The notes under the pieces are model-generated. The model saw only the letters and a list, made by a program, of their open reading frames with translations, did not search any database and was not told the DNA's origin. From the NCBI RefSeq assembly GCF_937616625.2, contig NC_065573.1, positions 18,057,001-18,121,000 of the forward strand: a stretch of 64,000 bases of DNA. Direction: 5' to 3'. The position numbers and the translations under genes are program-made. Source of the DNA: Mercurialis annua. Its lineage: Eukaryota > Streptophyta > Magnoliopsida > Malpighiales > Euphorbiaceae. Shown in pieces: positions 10,738 through 23,417 of this stretch; the first letter of the stretch is position 1; each line of letters begins with the position of its first letter.

Positions 10738-12347
10738 TTACAATATCAAAAAATAGAGTAATAAATATTCAAATAGGAAAACAAAGAGAGCGTTAGTAGA
10801 GGTGGAGTTCAAAAAAAATTGGAACCAATGCTCTGTATAGTCTGAAGGACAGTTTTCTGCTGATTTGAAACCCGCCGATTCTTTTGAATTAAACTTTAAA
10901 TCTATATCTATATTATACTATAAAGCTGAGCTCCAAATAATAAATCAACCATATTGTCATGTGGGTGCTTTAATTTATGACATGCAGACTCTTTTTGATT
11001 AAAAACTCTTTTAACTTTCCAACTTCAAATAAACTGTTATTTGAAAACTGTTAAAGTTCGATTGTTATTTAAAATCTGTAACTCCAATAGAAATTCTTCT
11101 CTATCTTTCCATTCTCCTTCTTTATTTAGCATTATAGTCACATACTTGAAAAGTTGAATTTGTTGAAGATGTATATATAATTGCAAAGAGCCTGTGGAAT
11201 ACCCATACTACAAAACATGAGTATAATACTTTTACCAAAAATGTCAGTCCGATCTTATTTCATGGTGATATTCAATTTCATCTTTATGAATTTTCATTAT
11301 AACTTTCTTAGGTTTGTGATTTTTGGTTTCTCAATTTATTTCAACGTTGTATAGAAAACGTACTATTTTCATTTTATTGGTATTTTATCTAATTTTTTTA
11401 ATCTTGATTTTGGTCTTTTCTAATTTTTAATCTTGATAAGTCTTTATCGCTCAATTAATCACCTGCAGTTTGAAAAGTTTTTTTTTATTTCATCTGTTAA
11501 ATCTAATTTTTGAAATTTTTATTTTAAATTCGGTAGGCAGTAGCAGAAAATGGCACTTAATCTAGCAAATTAATTCAATAGTAATAATAGTAGCAAAAGA
11601 GAAGTATTAGAGATTGTTGTGGGAAAGGAAATGTTATGATCAAGATTTTTTTTGCAAATAAGATAAAAGAAATAAGTGTTTATAGATACAAAATATGAAA
11701 CTGACTGGAAGAAGATGAGTTATAATTAGCGCAAGGGATATATATAAGTAGCAACTAAATTATTTGATTAATTGTTTCCTATGAGAGACAAAATATTAGG
11801 CTCCTTTCATGCCGTCTATCTTTTCACAAAATAGAAAAACTAAAATTATAATTATACGCATGTTAGTGGCAATCAAACTAGGGTTTATAATTGAAGATTA
11901 TATTTTCAGCAAAATAAATTTTATTGTGCAGATTAACTCTGAACTGAATTTATAATAATTTGACAGAATAAACAGTTGTATACATCTCAAATGAAAATTA
12001 TACCTTTACTAATATTATCCTTCCAATACCTAGGTAAGGAAAAAGCAACTAATTTTTATTTGGTTTCTCACTTGTATGATCTCCCCAATGAGCTGTTGGT
12101 TATCCTAACTTCTTCCTCGATCATCTTAGGTGACGAGGATTTGATTTTTTGGCTTAAAAAACAACAATCGTTTTCAGTTAGGAATATATCAGAGCTGTTG
12201 GTTGGCGTTACAGCAGATTCTGCAGGTATAGAGCAATAGCTTTTTAAGGTTCTAATTTTGGCTATACAGAGGAATAAGATTCCTCCTCGGATCTAGTTTT
12301 TTGGTTGGCTTCTGGCTTTGAATAGGCTTTCTTGGAATGAGTCTTTG
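10738..12347 (+). repeat. tandem duplication unit A, first part
   Basis: This is the left part of a 2.7-kb unit repeated directly at 26975-30879 (unit B). The two align from 'ttacaatatcaaaaaatag' onward with small differences. Unit A is cut at 12347 by the LTR element 12348-25858 and resumes at 25864. Most of this part is non-coding and AT-rich; the last 370 bp carry the LINE-like relic. At about 11130 the sequence is uninterrupted where unit B holds a hAT element, so it is the empty site for that insertion. Confidence 0.85.
11976..12347 (+). pseudogene. LINE-like zf-RVT region relic, unit A, 5' half
   Basis: The frame reads a segment with FSVRNISELL and, after a stop, RNKIPPRI and FFGWLLALNRLSWNESL. 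The layout resembles the C-terminal zinc-binding region that follows reverse transcriptase in plant L1-type LINEs (zf-RVT): an F-S-V-x-x-x-Y-x-x-L-like segment, then P-P-K-x-x-x-F-x-W. Stops interrupt it, and an LTR element splits it at 12347; the continuation is at 25864. No upstream reverse transcriptase is present, so it is a fragment. Confidence 0.5.
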
Positions 12348-13162
12348 TGTAATACCCCAAAAGATTTAATTATCTAATTGGACCACGTGTCCAGTTTCGA
12401 GTCGCCAAAGTGGCGATATCGGAAAATTTTCCGAGAATTTAAGATAAATAAGTTTTAGTAGGTCGGTTTTGGAAAAGATTTTAAGCAAGAAATTTAAAAA
12501 TATATTTCAGTTCTAAAGTTAGAATTGGAATTGAAAGGAAAAATATTAAGAAAAGCCCCAAAATAAAGTGCAGAGACTAAAATGGTAATTTAGCCACTAT
12601 GTTTCGAAAATGGAAATATTAATATCGGGATTCGTATTATTTATTGAATATGAATAATACGTATAAGTTATAATTAAAGTATTAATTGATTTAGTTATTG
12701 ACTAAATCGTATAAAAGAAAAGTTTAAAGAATAAGTTGTAACAAGGAAAGAAAGGAAGGATCAAAACGGACTTTTAGCCAATCTATAAGTGAATTGAGAT
12801 ATGAATCAGATTCCTCCAAAAGCTTTCATTCTTCTTCGTGCTTCCATCGTTCCTCACCGTCGTTTAGCCGCCGTTTCTCCGTACAACGTCCGATTCGAGC
12901 GATTTTTGCGACAATCTCTTCGTAATCTTGTCCTCTATCAATTCTAAGCTTCGTTTCAAGGTAATATTTCAAGATTGAATGTTAAAATCGAAGATTAGAT
13001 GGATGTTTTATATTTCGAAGTAAGAGTTTGGAATTTGACGTTTTTGGATCGTTTTTTAACGTTTTGGTGAAAACGGAGATGCGAGTTTTGAGTATGAGTG
13101 TGTGTAGCACGTCGGGATGGTGGCGAAACCCCGAAAAATCAGATTTCCGGGGCCGTGTACTT

Positions 13163-13223
13163 GGTGCACGAACGTGCACCAGGGTTGCACGATCGTGCAC
13201 CCACCGAAATGCACGCCCGTGCA
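13163..13223. repeat. CG-NN-CG palindrome cluster, left LTR
   Basis: Three palindromes lie in 61 bp: GGTGCACGAACGTGCACC (13163-13180, perfect 8-base arms around AA), TGCACGATCGTGCA (13186-13199) and TGCACGCCCGTGCA (13210-13223). All have the centre CG-NN-CG. Equivalent clusters with different arms occur in four other LTR families in this window. Confidence 0.85.
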
Positions 13224-14788
13224 CCGCAACTCGCATCCACGTGTATATGAAACGTATTTGACCTAGATATTTGATGTTTCGAATGTTTGACGCTAAAAGA
13301 CAACTTTCGGACCCCGAGAATCATAAGTTTTGAAATTAGCTCGACGTTTTTGATAGTCAACGATAACGGAAAATGTTAAGAACGTTATACGATTCTCGAG
13401 TATGAGAAGCGGTATTCGTTAAGTCGTTTATACGACTAAAAGTTATCGAATACGTAAATAAGAATAAGAATAAGAATGAAACTAAACCCTAGAACTTAAA
13501 AGTATTATACATGCAAATTACGGGATTCACGTCTAACTATCAAACGCTTTATCATACGTGTCAATGAGCAGTGAGGTCAGTAGACGTGGACTAGCGAGAG
13601 CATATTATCAGATCGACCACGTCATTACTTGGATAGCGGTCACTATGAGTAGCACTTTACTTTCGTGTATTATCGATTACAATTATTTTGATATCATATC
13701 TTATATAAACTGTTTATATGCATCGCATAATATGTATGAATTTGTGATATACTATATGTTTTGATTGAACTTTATATACAAGTGTCACGACCTGATTTCC
13801 CCCTCGAAACTCGAGCCGAGACCGGCGTTAGGGAATGGGAATGGTTGTTCCGAAACCCGTAGCAAGCCTAAAACCTCTATTAATTTGTCGCAAATATAAA
13901 TTTAGATCGTACCTCGCGTACGACCCGTTTTTAGAAAACACCGTTAAAATAATTGTTTTTCCGTTTGACGTGGAAAACACGTTCTGAAAATATTCATATA
14001 GCGAAATCGCGTTTTCAAAAATGCTGGTTGAATAACCCTAGTTTTTCTGACCCACGCGCATTTCTGAAAACCGGTGCGGTGGTACAGGGACTTAGCTCAC
14101 GTGCCTTGCCTCACAGGCAGCCCTGTCTCAAACCACGCATCCGAACAATATGTTTAACAAAATATATCAAACACTTTTCCTTTTAAAGCGTTATATCAAA
14201 TATGTTTAAAAACATGCACAACAGGCACACAAACGTAAGGCCAGCAAAACTACACACAGTGTCTTTGCAGACCAAAGACACGAAACTTGACCCACCCGTA
14301 GGGGACACTATAAAACACCATATGCCTATTAAGTAGCCACTTATTAGAGTTAGACAAAGTCAGCTTCCTATCAGAGTATGTAGACAGAGGAACCATGACG
14401 TGGCCACAGGCATATCAAACCTATATACACTATTGCAGCACCTAAGAGTTTAAAGTGTTATTTACATAACAACGAAATAAGCTTCCCTGATGGAAAAAGG
14501 TGGAAGCTTGACCAGACCCGGTAGCTAGGTACCTGAAAATGATAAACAACAACGGGGTCAGAAATATAAATATTTCTGAGTGAGTAGATAGGTTTATAGT
14601 TAAATACCAAAATTGCATATAGACGAAATATCGGTATATAAAAATATTACCAGTTCTCGATCCAAATGAAACCCTAGTCCTGTTACGTTATAATGCTATC
14701 ATATATAACGCATATGCACAACTCTTGTTTAATACATGATGAGTTGTATACTTATGTATCACAACCATCTTGACTCTGTATAGGGTTG

Positions 14789-16316
14789 TGTTGAGCAAAA
14801 AGCACAACTTGTAATAATCCGGAAGTCGGAATCGATCCCACGAGGAGTGAATCTAGAGCGATTGATGAGAATGAATTTTAGTTGCGGTTCAATTCGTTTA
14901 GCGAATCTCGAATGGTTGAAGTTCAAGTATTTTGTTAACACTAATTAGGCACTAAACAACTAAACAATTTAAACTAACAATTCAAGCAATTAAATTAAGA
15001 ACGAGTTTAATCAATAAGTAAAAGATGTCTAGGGGTTGAAATCATTCCTAGGTCATGCATACATGGTAATGGATAGATTGGTATCTAGCAAGGGCCGAGT
15101 TGTGCCTAGCGCACCGTTCCCGCTCTCTCGAGCCTCTAAGAACGACAAAATCAATCATCAAGTAATCAATTAATGTCTAACTCACTCTCGTGATACTAAA
15201 CAAAACCAATTACCCAACAACAATTAATCAACAAACTCAAGGTCACCTAAATCCTAATCCACTCTCGTGGTATTACAATCTAGGCTTCTAATTCCAAAGT
15301 CTATTCACCTAACCATTTCTCAATGAGTCAAGCAAACACTAAAATCATGCATTAGATAGCTAGGCTAACACAAGCATTAGGAACTAGAATTAGAACAAGC
15401 ATTTAACCAATCACCATACCATTTAACATAACAAGAAGGAAATCATCTCAACCCCCAAACATGGGGGATCAGTTACACATTTCAAGAGCTAAATTAACAA
15501 AATGATAAATGGAAGGCATGGGTAAAGAGAACTTACAATAAGATGAAAAACCCACAAATAATAATTGTAATAGAAAATAAAACTTGTTCATTCAATGAAG
15601 CTTCAAAGATCTCAACAATGGAGGAAATATAAAAATCTGGAAATTCTATTGAAGAAGAAGACTACAATTTTGGGATTTCTAAAATTAGGAGAAGATTCAA
15701 AAGTACACTAATAGAATAAAGTCTAGGAAAATCTTCTATACCTAAAATAGAGATAAGGCCCCTTATATAGTACTTACAAAAGAAGGAAAAAGACAAACAT
15801 TCAATTACACATGTGTTGGGCCCAAAATAGCAAATTAATAAAGCCTTGTTGCATCTTGAACTAAGATTTCCCCATTCCAGCAAGCCCAAGCTCGAATAGA
15901 GCTCATTGGGCTAAATGAGAAGCCCGATTCGAGCTGCCATTTTCTGCTCCAAATCTCGATCTTCAAACCTTCGTAACTCGGTGTAGAAATGACTGATTAA
16001 GTCGATTCTTGAACCATTGGAAAGCTTAGGACGTCTACTTTAACTTTCATGAAGATCACGAGTTCATTTGAGGCTTCTAGGTAGTCCGAATTGGTCAATT
16101 AGTGCCCAGGGGTCAGCTTTTCAGATTTGCAAATGAGCTTCCGCATCGCTTTTGTCGTCTTTTCCAACTTTTGCACCAAAATGCTTCCGCAATGCTCCTA
16201 AGTACCTGAAATACTAAAACACGTAATAAGGCATACGAAATACCATAAAACCGTGATAAAACGTAATAAAAGCATGCGGAAACGACACTCTAAATAGGAG
16301 TAAAATACTCCTATCA
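14789..16316 (-). mobile_element. solo LTR of an Athila/Tat-like element, fourth nesting level
   Basis: The 1528-bp insert starts TGTTGAGC and ends CTCCTATCA. It is flanked by the 5-bp repeat GGTTG (14784-14788, 16317-16321). Read on the minus strand it starts with TGATAGGAGTATTTTACTCC, a palindromic start shared with the LTRs of the element at 45298-49035. The far end contains 'atcgatcccacgagg', the equivalent of the LTR tail preceding the Athila primer site at 43735. Non-coding. Confidence 0.85.
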
Positions 16317-17243
16317 GGTTGCTGGGCCGGAACTTAATTCACTGCCACCTCAGGACCCAATAGGTTTAAGCCACTTTACAAGCATCTGGCTTAAAACCTA
16401 ATCTCAATATGTATGCTTATAATATTTACCTCTCATCTAGTTCATTAACACCGGTGATCACATAGTCCTATTGTTGCCCAATAGATAGCTCATTTCAGTG
16501 GATCTTCCTTGGCTAAGTTTCATACTTAATGCGATTTATGGATTTAAAAACAATTGAATACTAATATTCAAAAGTAAACAAATGAACTCACAAACACCGC
16601 TAGGTCTGGAACTTAATCTTGTGGTTGTGGTTAGACTGCTCGCTAGCTGGTCGGACTAAACAAACAAAGCAAACAGGATAAATACATCAATATATGTTTC
16701 CTATAAAATTTCTAGGTCCTTAAACCCAGATCTAGGTCAAACATTTAATCATTTAAACATATAGCACTTATGGTCTCTTTTCTTTTTAAAACCATATTAT
16801 AAATTCTCGTTTTGAGAAAACGTTCTAACTTCTCTCTAGAAGTTATTTTAGGTATCACAATACCTAAAGACAACCATTTATAGTATAGACCTAATTGTTA
16901 AAACAATTCCCGGTCATATACTAAGTATTTAGCAAAACCGATTGCTAAATCTTTAAAACAGTTTAAACGTTGACTTTAACTCTTTTAAAATCCGTTATAA
17001 ACGTTTAACTTTACTTTTAAAATCTTCTTTTAAAAGTCTCTAGGTTTAGGTTATAAAACCTTTTCACTTTTTTCTAAAACAAGTTATCGTTTTAAATATT
17101 TAACTTTAGTTTAAAAACATTCATTAAAAATGTTTTAGGTTCGGTCGGAAAACACCTCGGGTTTCTAGGCGAAAGCACGTCGGAATCGCCCCCAGAAAGT
17201 CCCCCAAAAGACAAAAGAAAACAAACCCCGGGGTGTCGGGGTT

Positions 17244-17370
17244 GCTGTGCGCCCGCACAGCAGTACTGTGCGGCCGCACAACATTTTATTGTTGTGCGCC
17301 CGCACAGCATGGTGTGCGCCTGCACACCGTGCTGTGCTCGCGCACAGCGGGCTGCGCACCCGCACAGCCC
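17244..17370. repeat. array of six GC-rich palindromes in the solo LTR
   Basis: Six consecutive hairpin-type units, spaced 18-30 bp apart, include GCTGTGCGCCCGCACAGC (17244-17261), CTGTGCGGCCGCACA, GTTGTGCGCCCGCACAGC, GGTGTGCGCCTGCACACC and GCTGTGCTCGCGCACAGC. In unit 4 the outer bases changed on both arms together (GGTG/CACC instead of GCTG/CAGC), which keeps the stem. Short ORFs across the array are artefacts of the repeat. Confidence 0.85.
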
Positions 17371-19233
17371 CGAAAATTCATTTCCAGGACCTCACGTCCT
17401 GCTTAAAACGTCCAAAAACACTATTCTAACGTCCACAATCACGTATACACAATTCAAAATCAATACGGACGTTTAAAACGATAATTCGATACGGTAACCG
17501 TTTATAAACGAGTTTATATTCGAAATAAATCAAAATAAACGTTTAATACGGATATAATACCTCGATTACGTGAGTAATCATTGAAGAAATTGAGTTAGAA
17601 TCGAGAAACGGATCGAAACGGACGAAACCTAGTTCGTCGCCGCAATTTAGAGCTTCTGCTCCTTATTTCCTTTGAAAGGAAATGAAAAATAGGCCGCTGA
17701 GCCTAATTGTTGTAACCTAATGTCTTATATATATGATTGGCAAAAGTACACTTTACTACTAGCTCAATCATGCACTTTAAACCAACTTCTAAACTAGTCG
17801 TCCGTAGCCTAAACGGAAACGACTTTCAAATTTCGTGAAAATTTTACCAAAAATCAAATAAAATATAAAAAGAATAAAAATATTATTTTTATTTCCTTCC
17901 GACTTATATTTTATTCTTAATCCGTATTGACTGCGCTTGATAAAATTTCTGCTTCCAAATTTTATCAAATTTTCACGATAACCTTTTTAAAATATTTCGC
18001 GAATTTTGGCACCAAAAATATTCAATAGGGAGTTATGAATAATTCTGCACCCAATTCATAAATCCATATTATCTCTGTTAACTATATAACTAATCAAATT
18101 TAAATTCTAAAAATTTAAATTTGAAATCCTATTGCCATATTAAAAATTTAGGGACATTTGTAAAATAAATTTATCTTTAAATTTAATTTACCTACTCCCG
18201 TATAATAAAATATTGGACACGTGACTATATTTTATCTCTTAAATTTCCGGTTTATTACAACAAGAACCTAGTATACGATCCAACGAAACTAGCTACCTAT
18301 TGGGTGTCAATAAGCTATGTGATCACCAGTAATTGAGTCAGTCTAGTGTGTCTGCATATGAGATATGATTTGATATTCATGTATGATATGATTATGAAAG
18401 ATGAGATATGAAAATGATACGAGCGAGAACTCGGTTAAAGTAATCTGAGCCCCGTATCTAGTGGGTTGGACCCACTACTATGGAATTAAGAGATTGGTCA
18501 CGGCTGACGTGGTTGAGTGTGAACACTCCCGGTTCGTACCATTTGGATCAGTATGACTTGAATATTAGAAAGATTGTGTTATGTTTCAGGATTTTAGTTT
18601 CGAACGGATCAAGTACTTGTTCATATGTATTTTTGTATTAATGTTGATTTGAAGTGCGATGCTATGTTTTATATTAATACCGTTAGTAAAATGCAAGCTC
18701 ACTCAGTATTTCCCCAAATACTGACCCCTCACTTTTGATGTCTCACAGGTGCTTAGTATCTGGACCTAGCTAGAGGTCAATTTTTGGGATCCGGAAGTCA
18801 GCTGTGTATGTATAGCCCTCGACTTCCGTAGTGCTGCAGTAGTAATCCTGTGTCGACAGAGTCGTGGCCTAATAGTAGTACATTTTGGCTATGTGTTTTA
18901 CTTGCTGTCTTGTTTATATGTTTTGATAGGCTACATACGATATGATTTGTTCACGGAACCAGATGCCGGTGATATGTGTGAAACACTAACTTATGCATAG
19001 AGTACCGCGAGGCCAGTTCGTACAGGGTACAGTAACGAGAGCCCGCGAGGTTTTCGAACAGTTAGTGTAAATATTTGATTACATGATATATATGTTAGCT
19101 TCCGTTTGTGAATGTATTGTATATTATATTTGCGAAAAATTGATAGTGATTTTAGGCTTGCTACGGGTTCCGGAGCTACCACTCCCGTTCCCTAGCGCCG
19201 GTCTCAGCTCAATATTTTGGGTCGTGACAATGC

Positions 19234-19245
19234 TGGTATTAGAGC
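19234..19245 (+). other. primer binding site, Met-tRNA type
   Basis: TGGTATTAGAGC lies four bases after the end of the left LTR. It differs at one base from TGGTATCAGAGC, the common plant primer site matching initiator Met-tRNA, which is found intact in the minus-strand element at 35657-35668. Confidence 0.8.
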
Positions 19246-19657
19246 AGTTGGTCCAGTCACCACGGTAAGTTTGTTTTGGTGTTTGTTTGAGAGCAGTTGG
19301 TCCAGTTACCACTGCCAGTTTTGTCTAAATGTCTGTCTGATTTGGATTCTCTGTCAATAAGTAAACCTAGGAACTACTGCAGCAAGAGAGTCGAACCTTA
19401 GTCATTTGCATTGGTTTGATATGTGCATTAGTAGTATGTTGCATAACGCGCGCGAACCAAGATGGTTAAGTGAATAAAGTGTTTAATATCTGCGTATACG
19501 AACGGCTAAGGCAATTAAGTGTTTATTGCTTGTGTAAGGAATAATAAGTGATTATGTGCTTGCATACTGCTTACAGATTGATTGAATGATAAATGTTTAC
19601 AGCACCTTATAAGTTAATATTGGAGTTAAGTGTGGAAATGGGCTCAGATGGTCGCTT

Positions 19658-20597
19658 ATGTTTGAAATTGTTTCTTTTCAGCATGTCTGGGCAAAACGGA
19701 GCTCAGCCACATGCTGCAGAAGAACGGAGGAAGCGCCTCCTATATTTCAAAATGGGTTTCACAATGAAGTAGGCGGACCATCTGAAGTCCACCAGAATGG
19801 ATTCCACACAGACACTAAAGGATCGCCAGAAATTTATCAGAATGGATTCATGTCAGTATCGGAAATTGGTAGTTCTTCTAGGATTAGAGGCAAAACTCAC
19901 TCGCCTGAAATAGAATACAGTAAGGAAAGTGAAGAGGATCCAGAGGAGGACCCAGAAGAGGACCCAGAAGAGGATCCAGAAGAGGATCCAGAGGAGGAAT
20001 CAAAAGAAGATCCTCAAGAAGAGGACTTCAAAGAAGAAGAGCTGTTAGATGAGTCAGACATTGAGGAGTACAGAAGTGAGCATTTTTGGTCCAGTGTGCG
20101 GAGATACCGCAATCTGAGAGAGGATGCAGAGATAGCCAACGGTCAGGCACAAGTGGCTCTGAATCAGGTTAGTAGGCAAATGCGCTCCTTTTCTCGAGGA
20201 ATGCTAACAGTGGGACTGTATTCCATTGATATTTTTGCGTATGGTTGAGGGAGTCCCAGATCTTAACGAGGACAACAGGACAATCAACCGTAGGTATGTT
20301 AGAGGTTTGGGACCTGAGTTTGCAGAGCTGTATGATCATGTCGGTGAGCATTTTGGGACGCTTACTATGATGGCACGTAGGATCGAAAGTGACTGCGAGT
20401 GGGATGGTAATCCTGTTCGACCCTACTACTTCAGACGTGAGTTCCACCCCGACTATGTTAGTCCTGCTATCAGAACCAACCCCAGATTTGTACATAGAGG
20501 TGGAGGCAACTCCGGTAGAAGAGTTAGGGGTCGACACACTGGTGGAGTTATTAGGGAACCTAGCGTTCCACATCAGGCACCCCCAGGTATCAGTTAA
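19658..20597 (+). pseudogene. broken gag of the Tekay-like element
   Basis: Two overlapping frames carry gag-like sequence. The first (19658-20248) has three spaced Q-N-G-F repeats and then about five E-E-D-P repeats encoded by a 12-base tandem repeat (about 19931-20000). The second (20226-20597) reads GLGPEF and MMARRIES, which align with RYVKGLGPEF and SARRLEST in the gag of the chromovirus at 30670-35672. The central gag part expected between them is missing, and no zinc knuckle, protease, reverse transcriptase or integrase follows. A frameshift near 20230 separates the halves. It is a degenerate or internally deleted gag. Confidence 0.6.
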
Positions 20598-23417
20598 TTA
20601 TATGCTTTGTGTATTTGTGTTTATATGTTTGCATTACTGTGTATATATATGCTGCATTGCATAATAGAGCATAATAATTAAGGTATGCCTATAGGATAGT
20701 ACTTCAGTTACCTAATACCTATAGGAAGAGATATCGCCGGTAACGCGCCTAATAAAAGAATATATAAATATAACTTACAAAAACAATAACATAATGATAA
20801 CACGTAATACATAATACATTATTGCGAACATAATTCCTATGCTACGTTCTAGAAGTCGTGAAGGAAGAGATGGATTACTGAAAAGGAATCAATGTAGAAT
20901 ATCAGTACCTATACTTGTATATGATATGATACAAGTATAATAAAGGGATGAAAGTAGTAATTATTGCTATAAGAAGCTTTAGATTGAATTGGGTTATTGG
21001 AAATGTGAGAAAGAAGTGATGTAGCAGAAGAATACTTTGAAGACGACAGAAAGTGACAGCAATATAAAAATTTATAATGTACCCAATAACAATAAAGGAA
21101 GCCGTTAATAGTCGCAAAGTGTACAATCTGGAGTAAACTTATATTTTACGAAAAGTATGAAGAATTTTTAAGATTTTTCAAAATACAATTGTGCTCAGAC
21201 ATCGCATGTGACATTGCATAATCGTGATAATGCATAAAAGAATGATTTTCAAAATATAGATCATGCATCATATCTTTACAATGATAAAGAAAATGCAATT
21301 TTGAGCAACTCTTTGGTGATGAGAGGTTTCATCACTCTGAGCTACAATTGTACTAACGATTTCAAACGATTTATGACAAGTAGTTTAAAAGAGCTGGCCA
21401 GCTAGAGGATGTTTTGAAATCTTTTTGTTTTGTAAGTGAATTCAGACGTACAACTATGCGACAAACAATAAAAGATTCTTAATAAGTAAGAATAAGACTT
21501 GTAAAACAAACCCCCAATAACATAATAAAGCCACGTTAACGATCAATTGTAACAAAGTTAACGAAGCTAAGATAAAATGCGAGTAAGAAGTTAACGCCGG
21601 AGGACATACGTAATTAGGAAGTAATGTATTAAGTATGGTTGGAGGATACAATATCTATCCTCATATTAGGACAAAAGATGTAATGACAGAGAATCGCATT
21701 AGAAGAAAGGAAAGTTAAGGATACGAAGCAATGAAGAAGATAATTTTGTAAGGTATTAAGATTCGAAGTTACAAGGATCGAGAAATAACCAACATTGTAT
21801 AACGGCTATTACGTGATGATCTAAGTATATATGACGTTACTAATATCAGTATCAGGAGTATAAGTTACGTAACAGAAAAAAGAGAAGTTAAGTTGCAGAA
21901 TTCTAGTATAGAGATAAATGCATATAAACATATGCATCAGTAAATGTAAAGATGACGAGAAACATGAAGGAAGCGTAATAAGATACGTGTATAAATAAAA
22001 GATCTTGAGAAATGATTAGAGAAGTGAAAAGTTCAAGAGATACGTCGAAAGGATCATCAAAGTAAATATAGCAATAGTAGAGCTGTCATAATCAGATGAA
22101 AGATATAAGTGATACGATAAGAAAGGGGTGTGATAATACCTTATTTCTATCGAATGAACAAGAATAGGTTATGTAAGAAAAACTACAAAGTTATAAGGAT
22201 GAAGGCAGATATTATATAAGAAAGCTAAGATGACTAAATAATGTTTAAGACTATGTAATAAGCATAGAGAAAGTACAATAGACAAAAACCTATTGGATTA
22301 GCTAAAGCTTAAAGGCAAGAATGAAAGTTAAGTGAATGCTAACAAGTAAGAAGGATCTACAGAAAGCCAAGTACTAAGTGGGTGTATGAAATTCTTATGA
22401 AGTTAACCTGAAGGTAAAGAACTAGAATGAAATGAAGAGACAGCTTTGACAGATAAGTGAATAGAAAACTCGAGATAATCTTTAAAGATCGACCAGAGAA
22501 AAGCAAAGAAGATGGGGAATATGGATAGTATCAGTAAACAAAAACAGCTATACAAGCTACATGATGTAAATCAACGCGAAGCGGAGCATCTATAGCAACG
22601 GTGAATGGATGAAGGATCACGACTAACAAAACGACGAGAAATTCACGGTAGCTTAACGGAGAAAAGGAAAGAGAAGCTAAAGATAGTAAAAGGTGTGTCA
22701 GACTCAATTACGCTAGGAAACAGCAAATGAGATAAACAAGGTACAAGTTGAAAGAGATTGAGTGATGAAAGAACTAAGTATCAAAAGTGACAAGGAAGGA
22801 AGTGAGAAATGAAAATAACGGTCTAAGAAAGGAAAGTGATAACGACAGATGATAGTAAAGACTATAATCGTAGATTGTGATTACAAGAGTAAATGCTCAT
22901 AAAAGTATGAATAAAGTGAGTACGTCATTAAGGATGTGGATAACACGTCGTTGACTACTCCTATATAAAAAAACAAACAAATAACTACCTAAAGACTATT
23001 AAGAATGAAATAATGAATTGAGGAACATTAAGCAATGCTTAATGACGACCAATAAAAGAAACCTTGATCAGGCGATAATGACGCAAGGGTCACAATATCA
23101 AGAGTACGTCTAAAATTACACTACTTTGGAGAGGCAACAGATGGAACAAAGGTAGCAATGAGAAGATTCTCAGCTACGAGATAGCAAAGAGATACTATAA
23201 GCAGAATAGATGATCGATTAACGATAAAATACGAAGTCACGACTATAAATGAATAAATAATTAAATCATCGGAATGAAAAGTTACGAGTCAAAGTAAAAG
23301 AAGAAGTTGCTACTCATGCATGGAAACAAATATCAAGAAAGGAATAAGGACAAAGATTTTAAGGTTCCAACAAGTTTTATGAAAATTTGAGGACGAATTT
23401 TTATAAGGGGGGAAGAA
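20598..23417 (+). other. non-coding, purine-rich internal region with polypurine tract
   Basis: Between gag and the right LTR lie 2.8 kb with no sizeable ORF on either strand. The plus strand is strongly biased to A and G ('agaaaggaaag', 'gaagaagat' words throughout). A block near 21310 ('actctttggtgatgagag') is related to one at about 38850 in another relic. It ends with GGGGGGAAGAA immediately before the LTR, a classic polypurine tract for plus-strand priming. Small ORFs here are low-complexity and not genes. Confidence 0.7.

Larger units (their letters stand above)
13783..18259 (-). mobile_element. solo LTR of a Tekay-like element, nested
   Basis: The insert is bounded by TGTCACGACC and TTTATTACA (TG...CA) and by the 5-bp direct repeat ACAAG (13778-13782, 18260-18264). 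No internal domain or second LTR is present. Excluding a further insertion it is about 2.9 kb. The block at 13783-13870 is the inverted form of the terminal block of the other Tekay LTRs here ('ggcttgctacgggtt', 'cgccggtctcg'), so it lies on the minus strand. It most likely formed by LTR-LTR recombination. It holds the palindrome cluster at 17244-17370. Confidence 0.85.
12348..19229 (+). repeat. left LTR of the 12348-25858 element (interrupted)
   Basis: It aligns with 23418-25858 from TGTAATACCCC to TCGTGACA. It is split by a solo LTR at 13783-18259; the right LTR shows the uninterrupted site near 24875. It carries a palindrome cluster at 13163-13223, with a TATA-like TGTATATGAAA just beyond (about 13241). 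Confidence 0.9.

Noticed and set aside
13028..13360. Overlapping ORFs rich in Arg, Cys and His on both strands
   Set aside because: They are translations of the GTGCAC palindromes in a non-coding LTR.
20902..21651. Hydrophobic minus-strand ORFs that look like membrane proteins
   Set aside because: They are the complement of a purine-rich low-complexity region; hydrophobic codons arise automatically from T/C-rich sequence.
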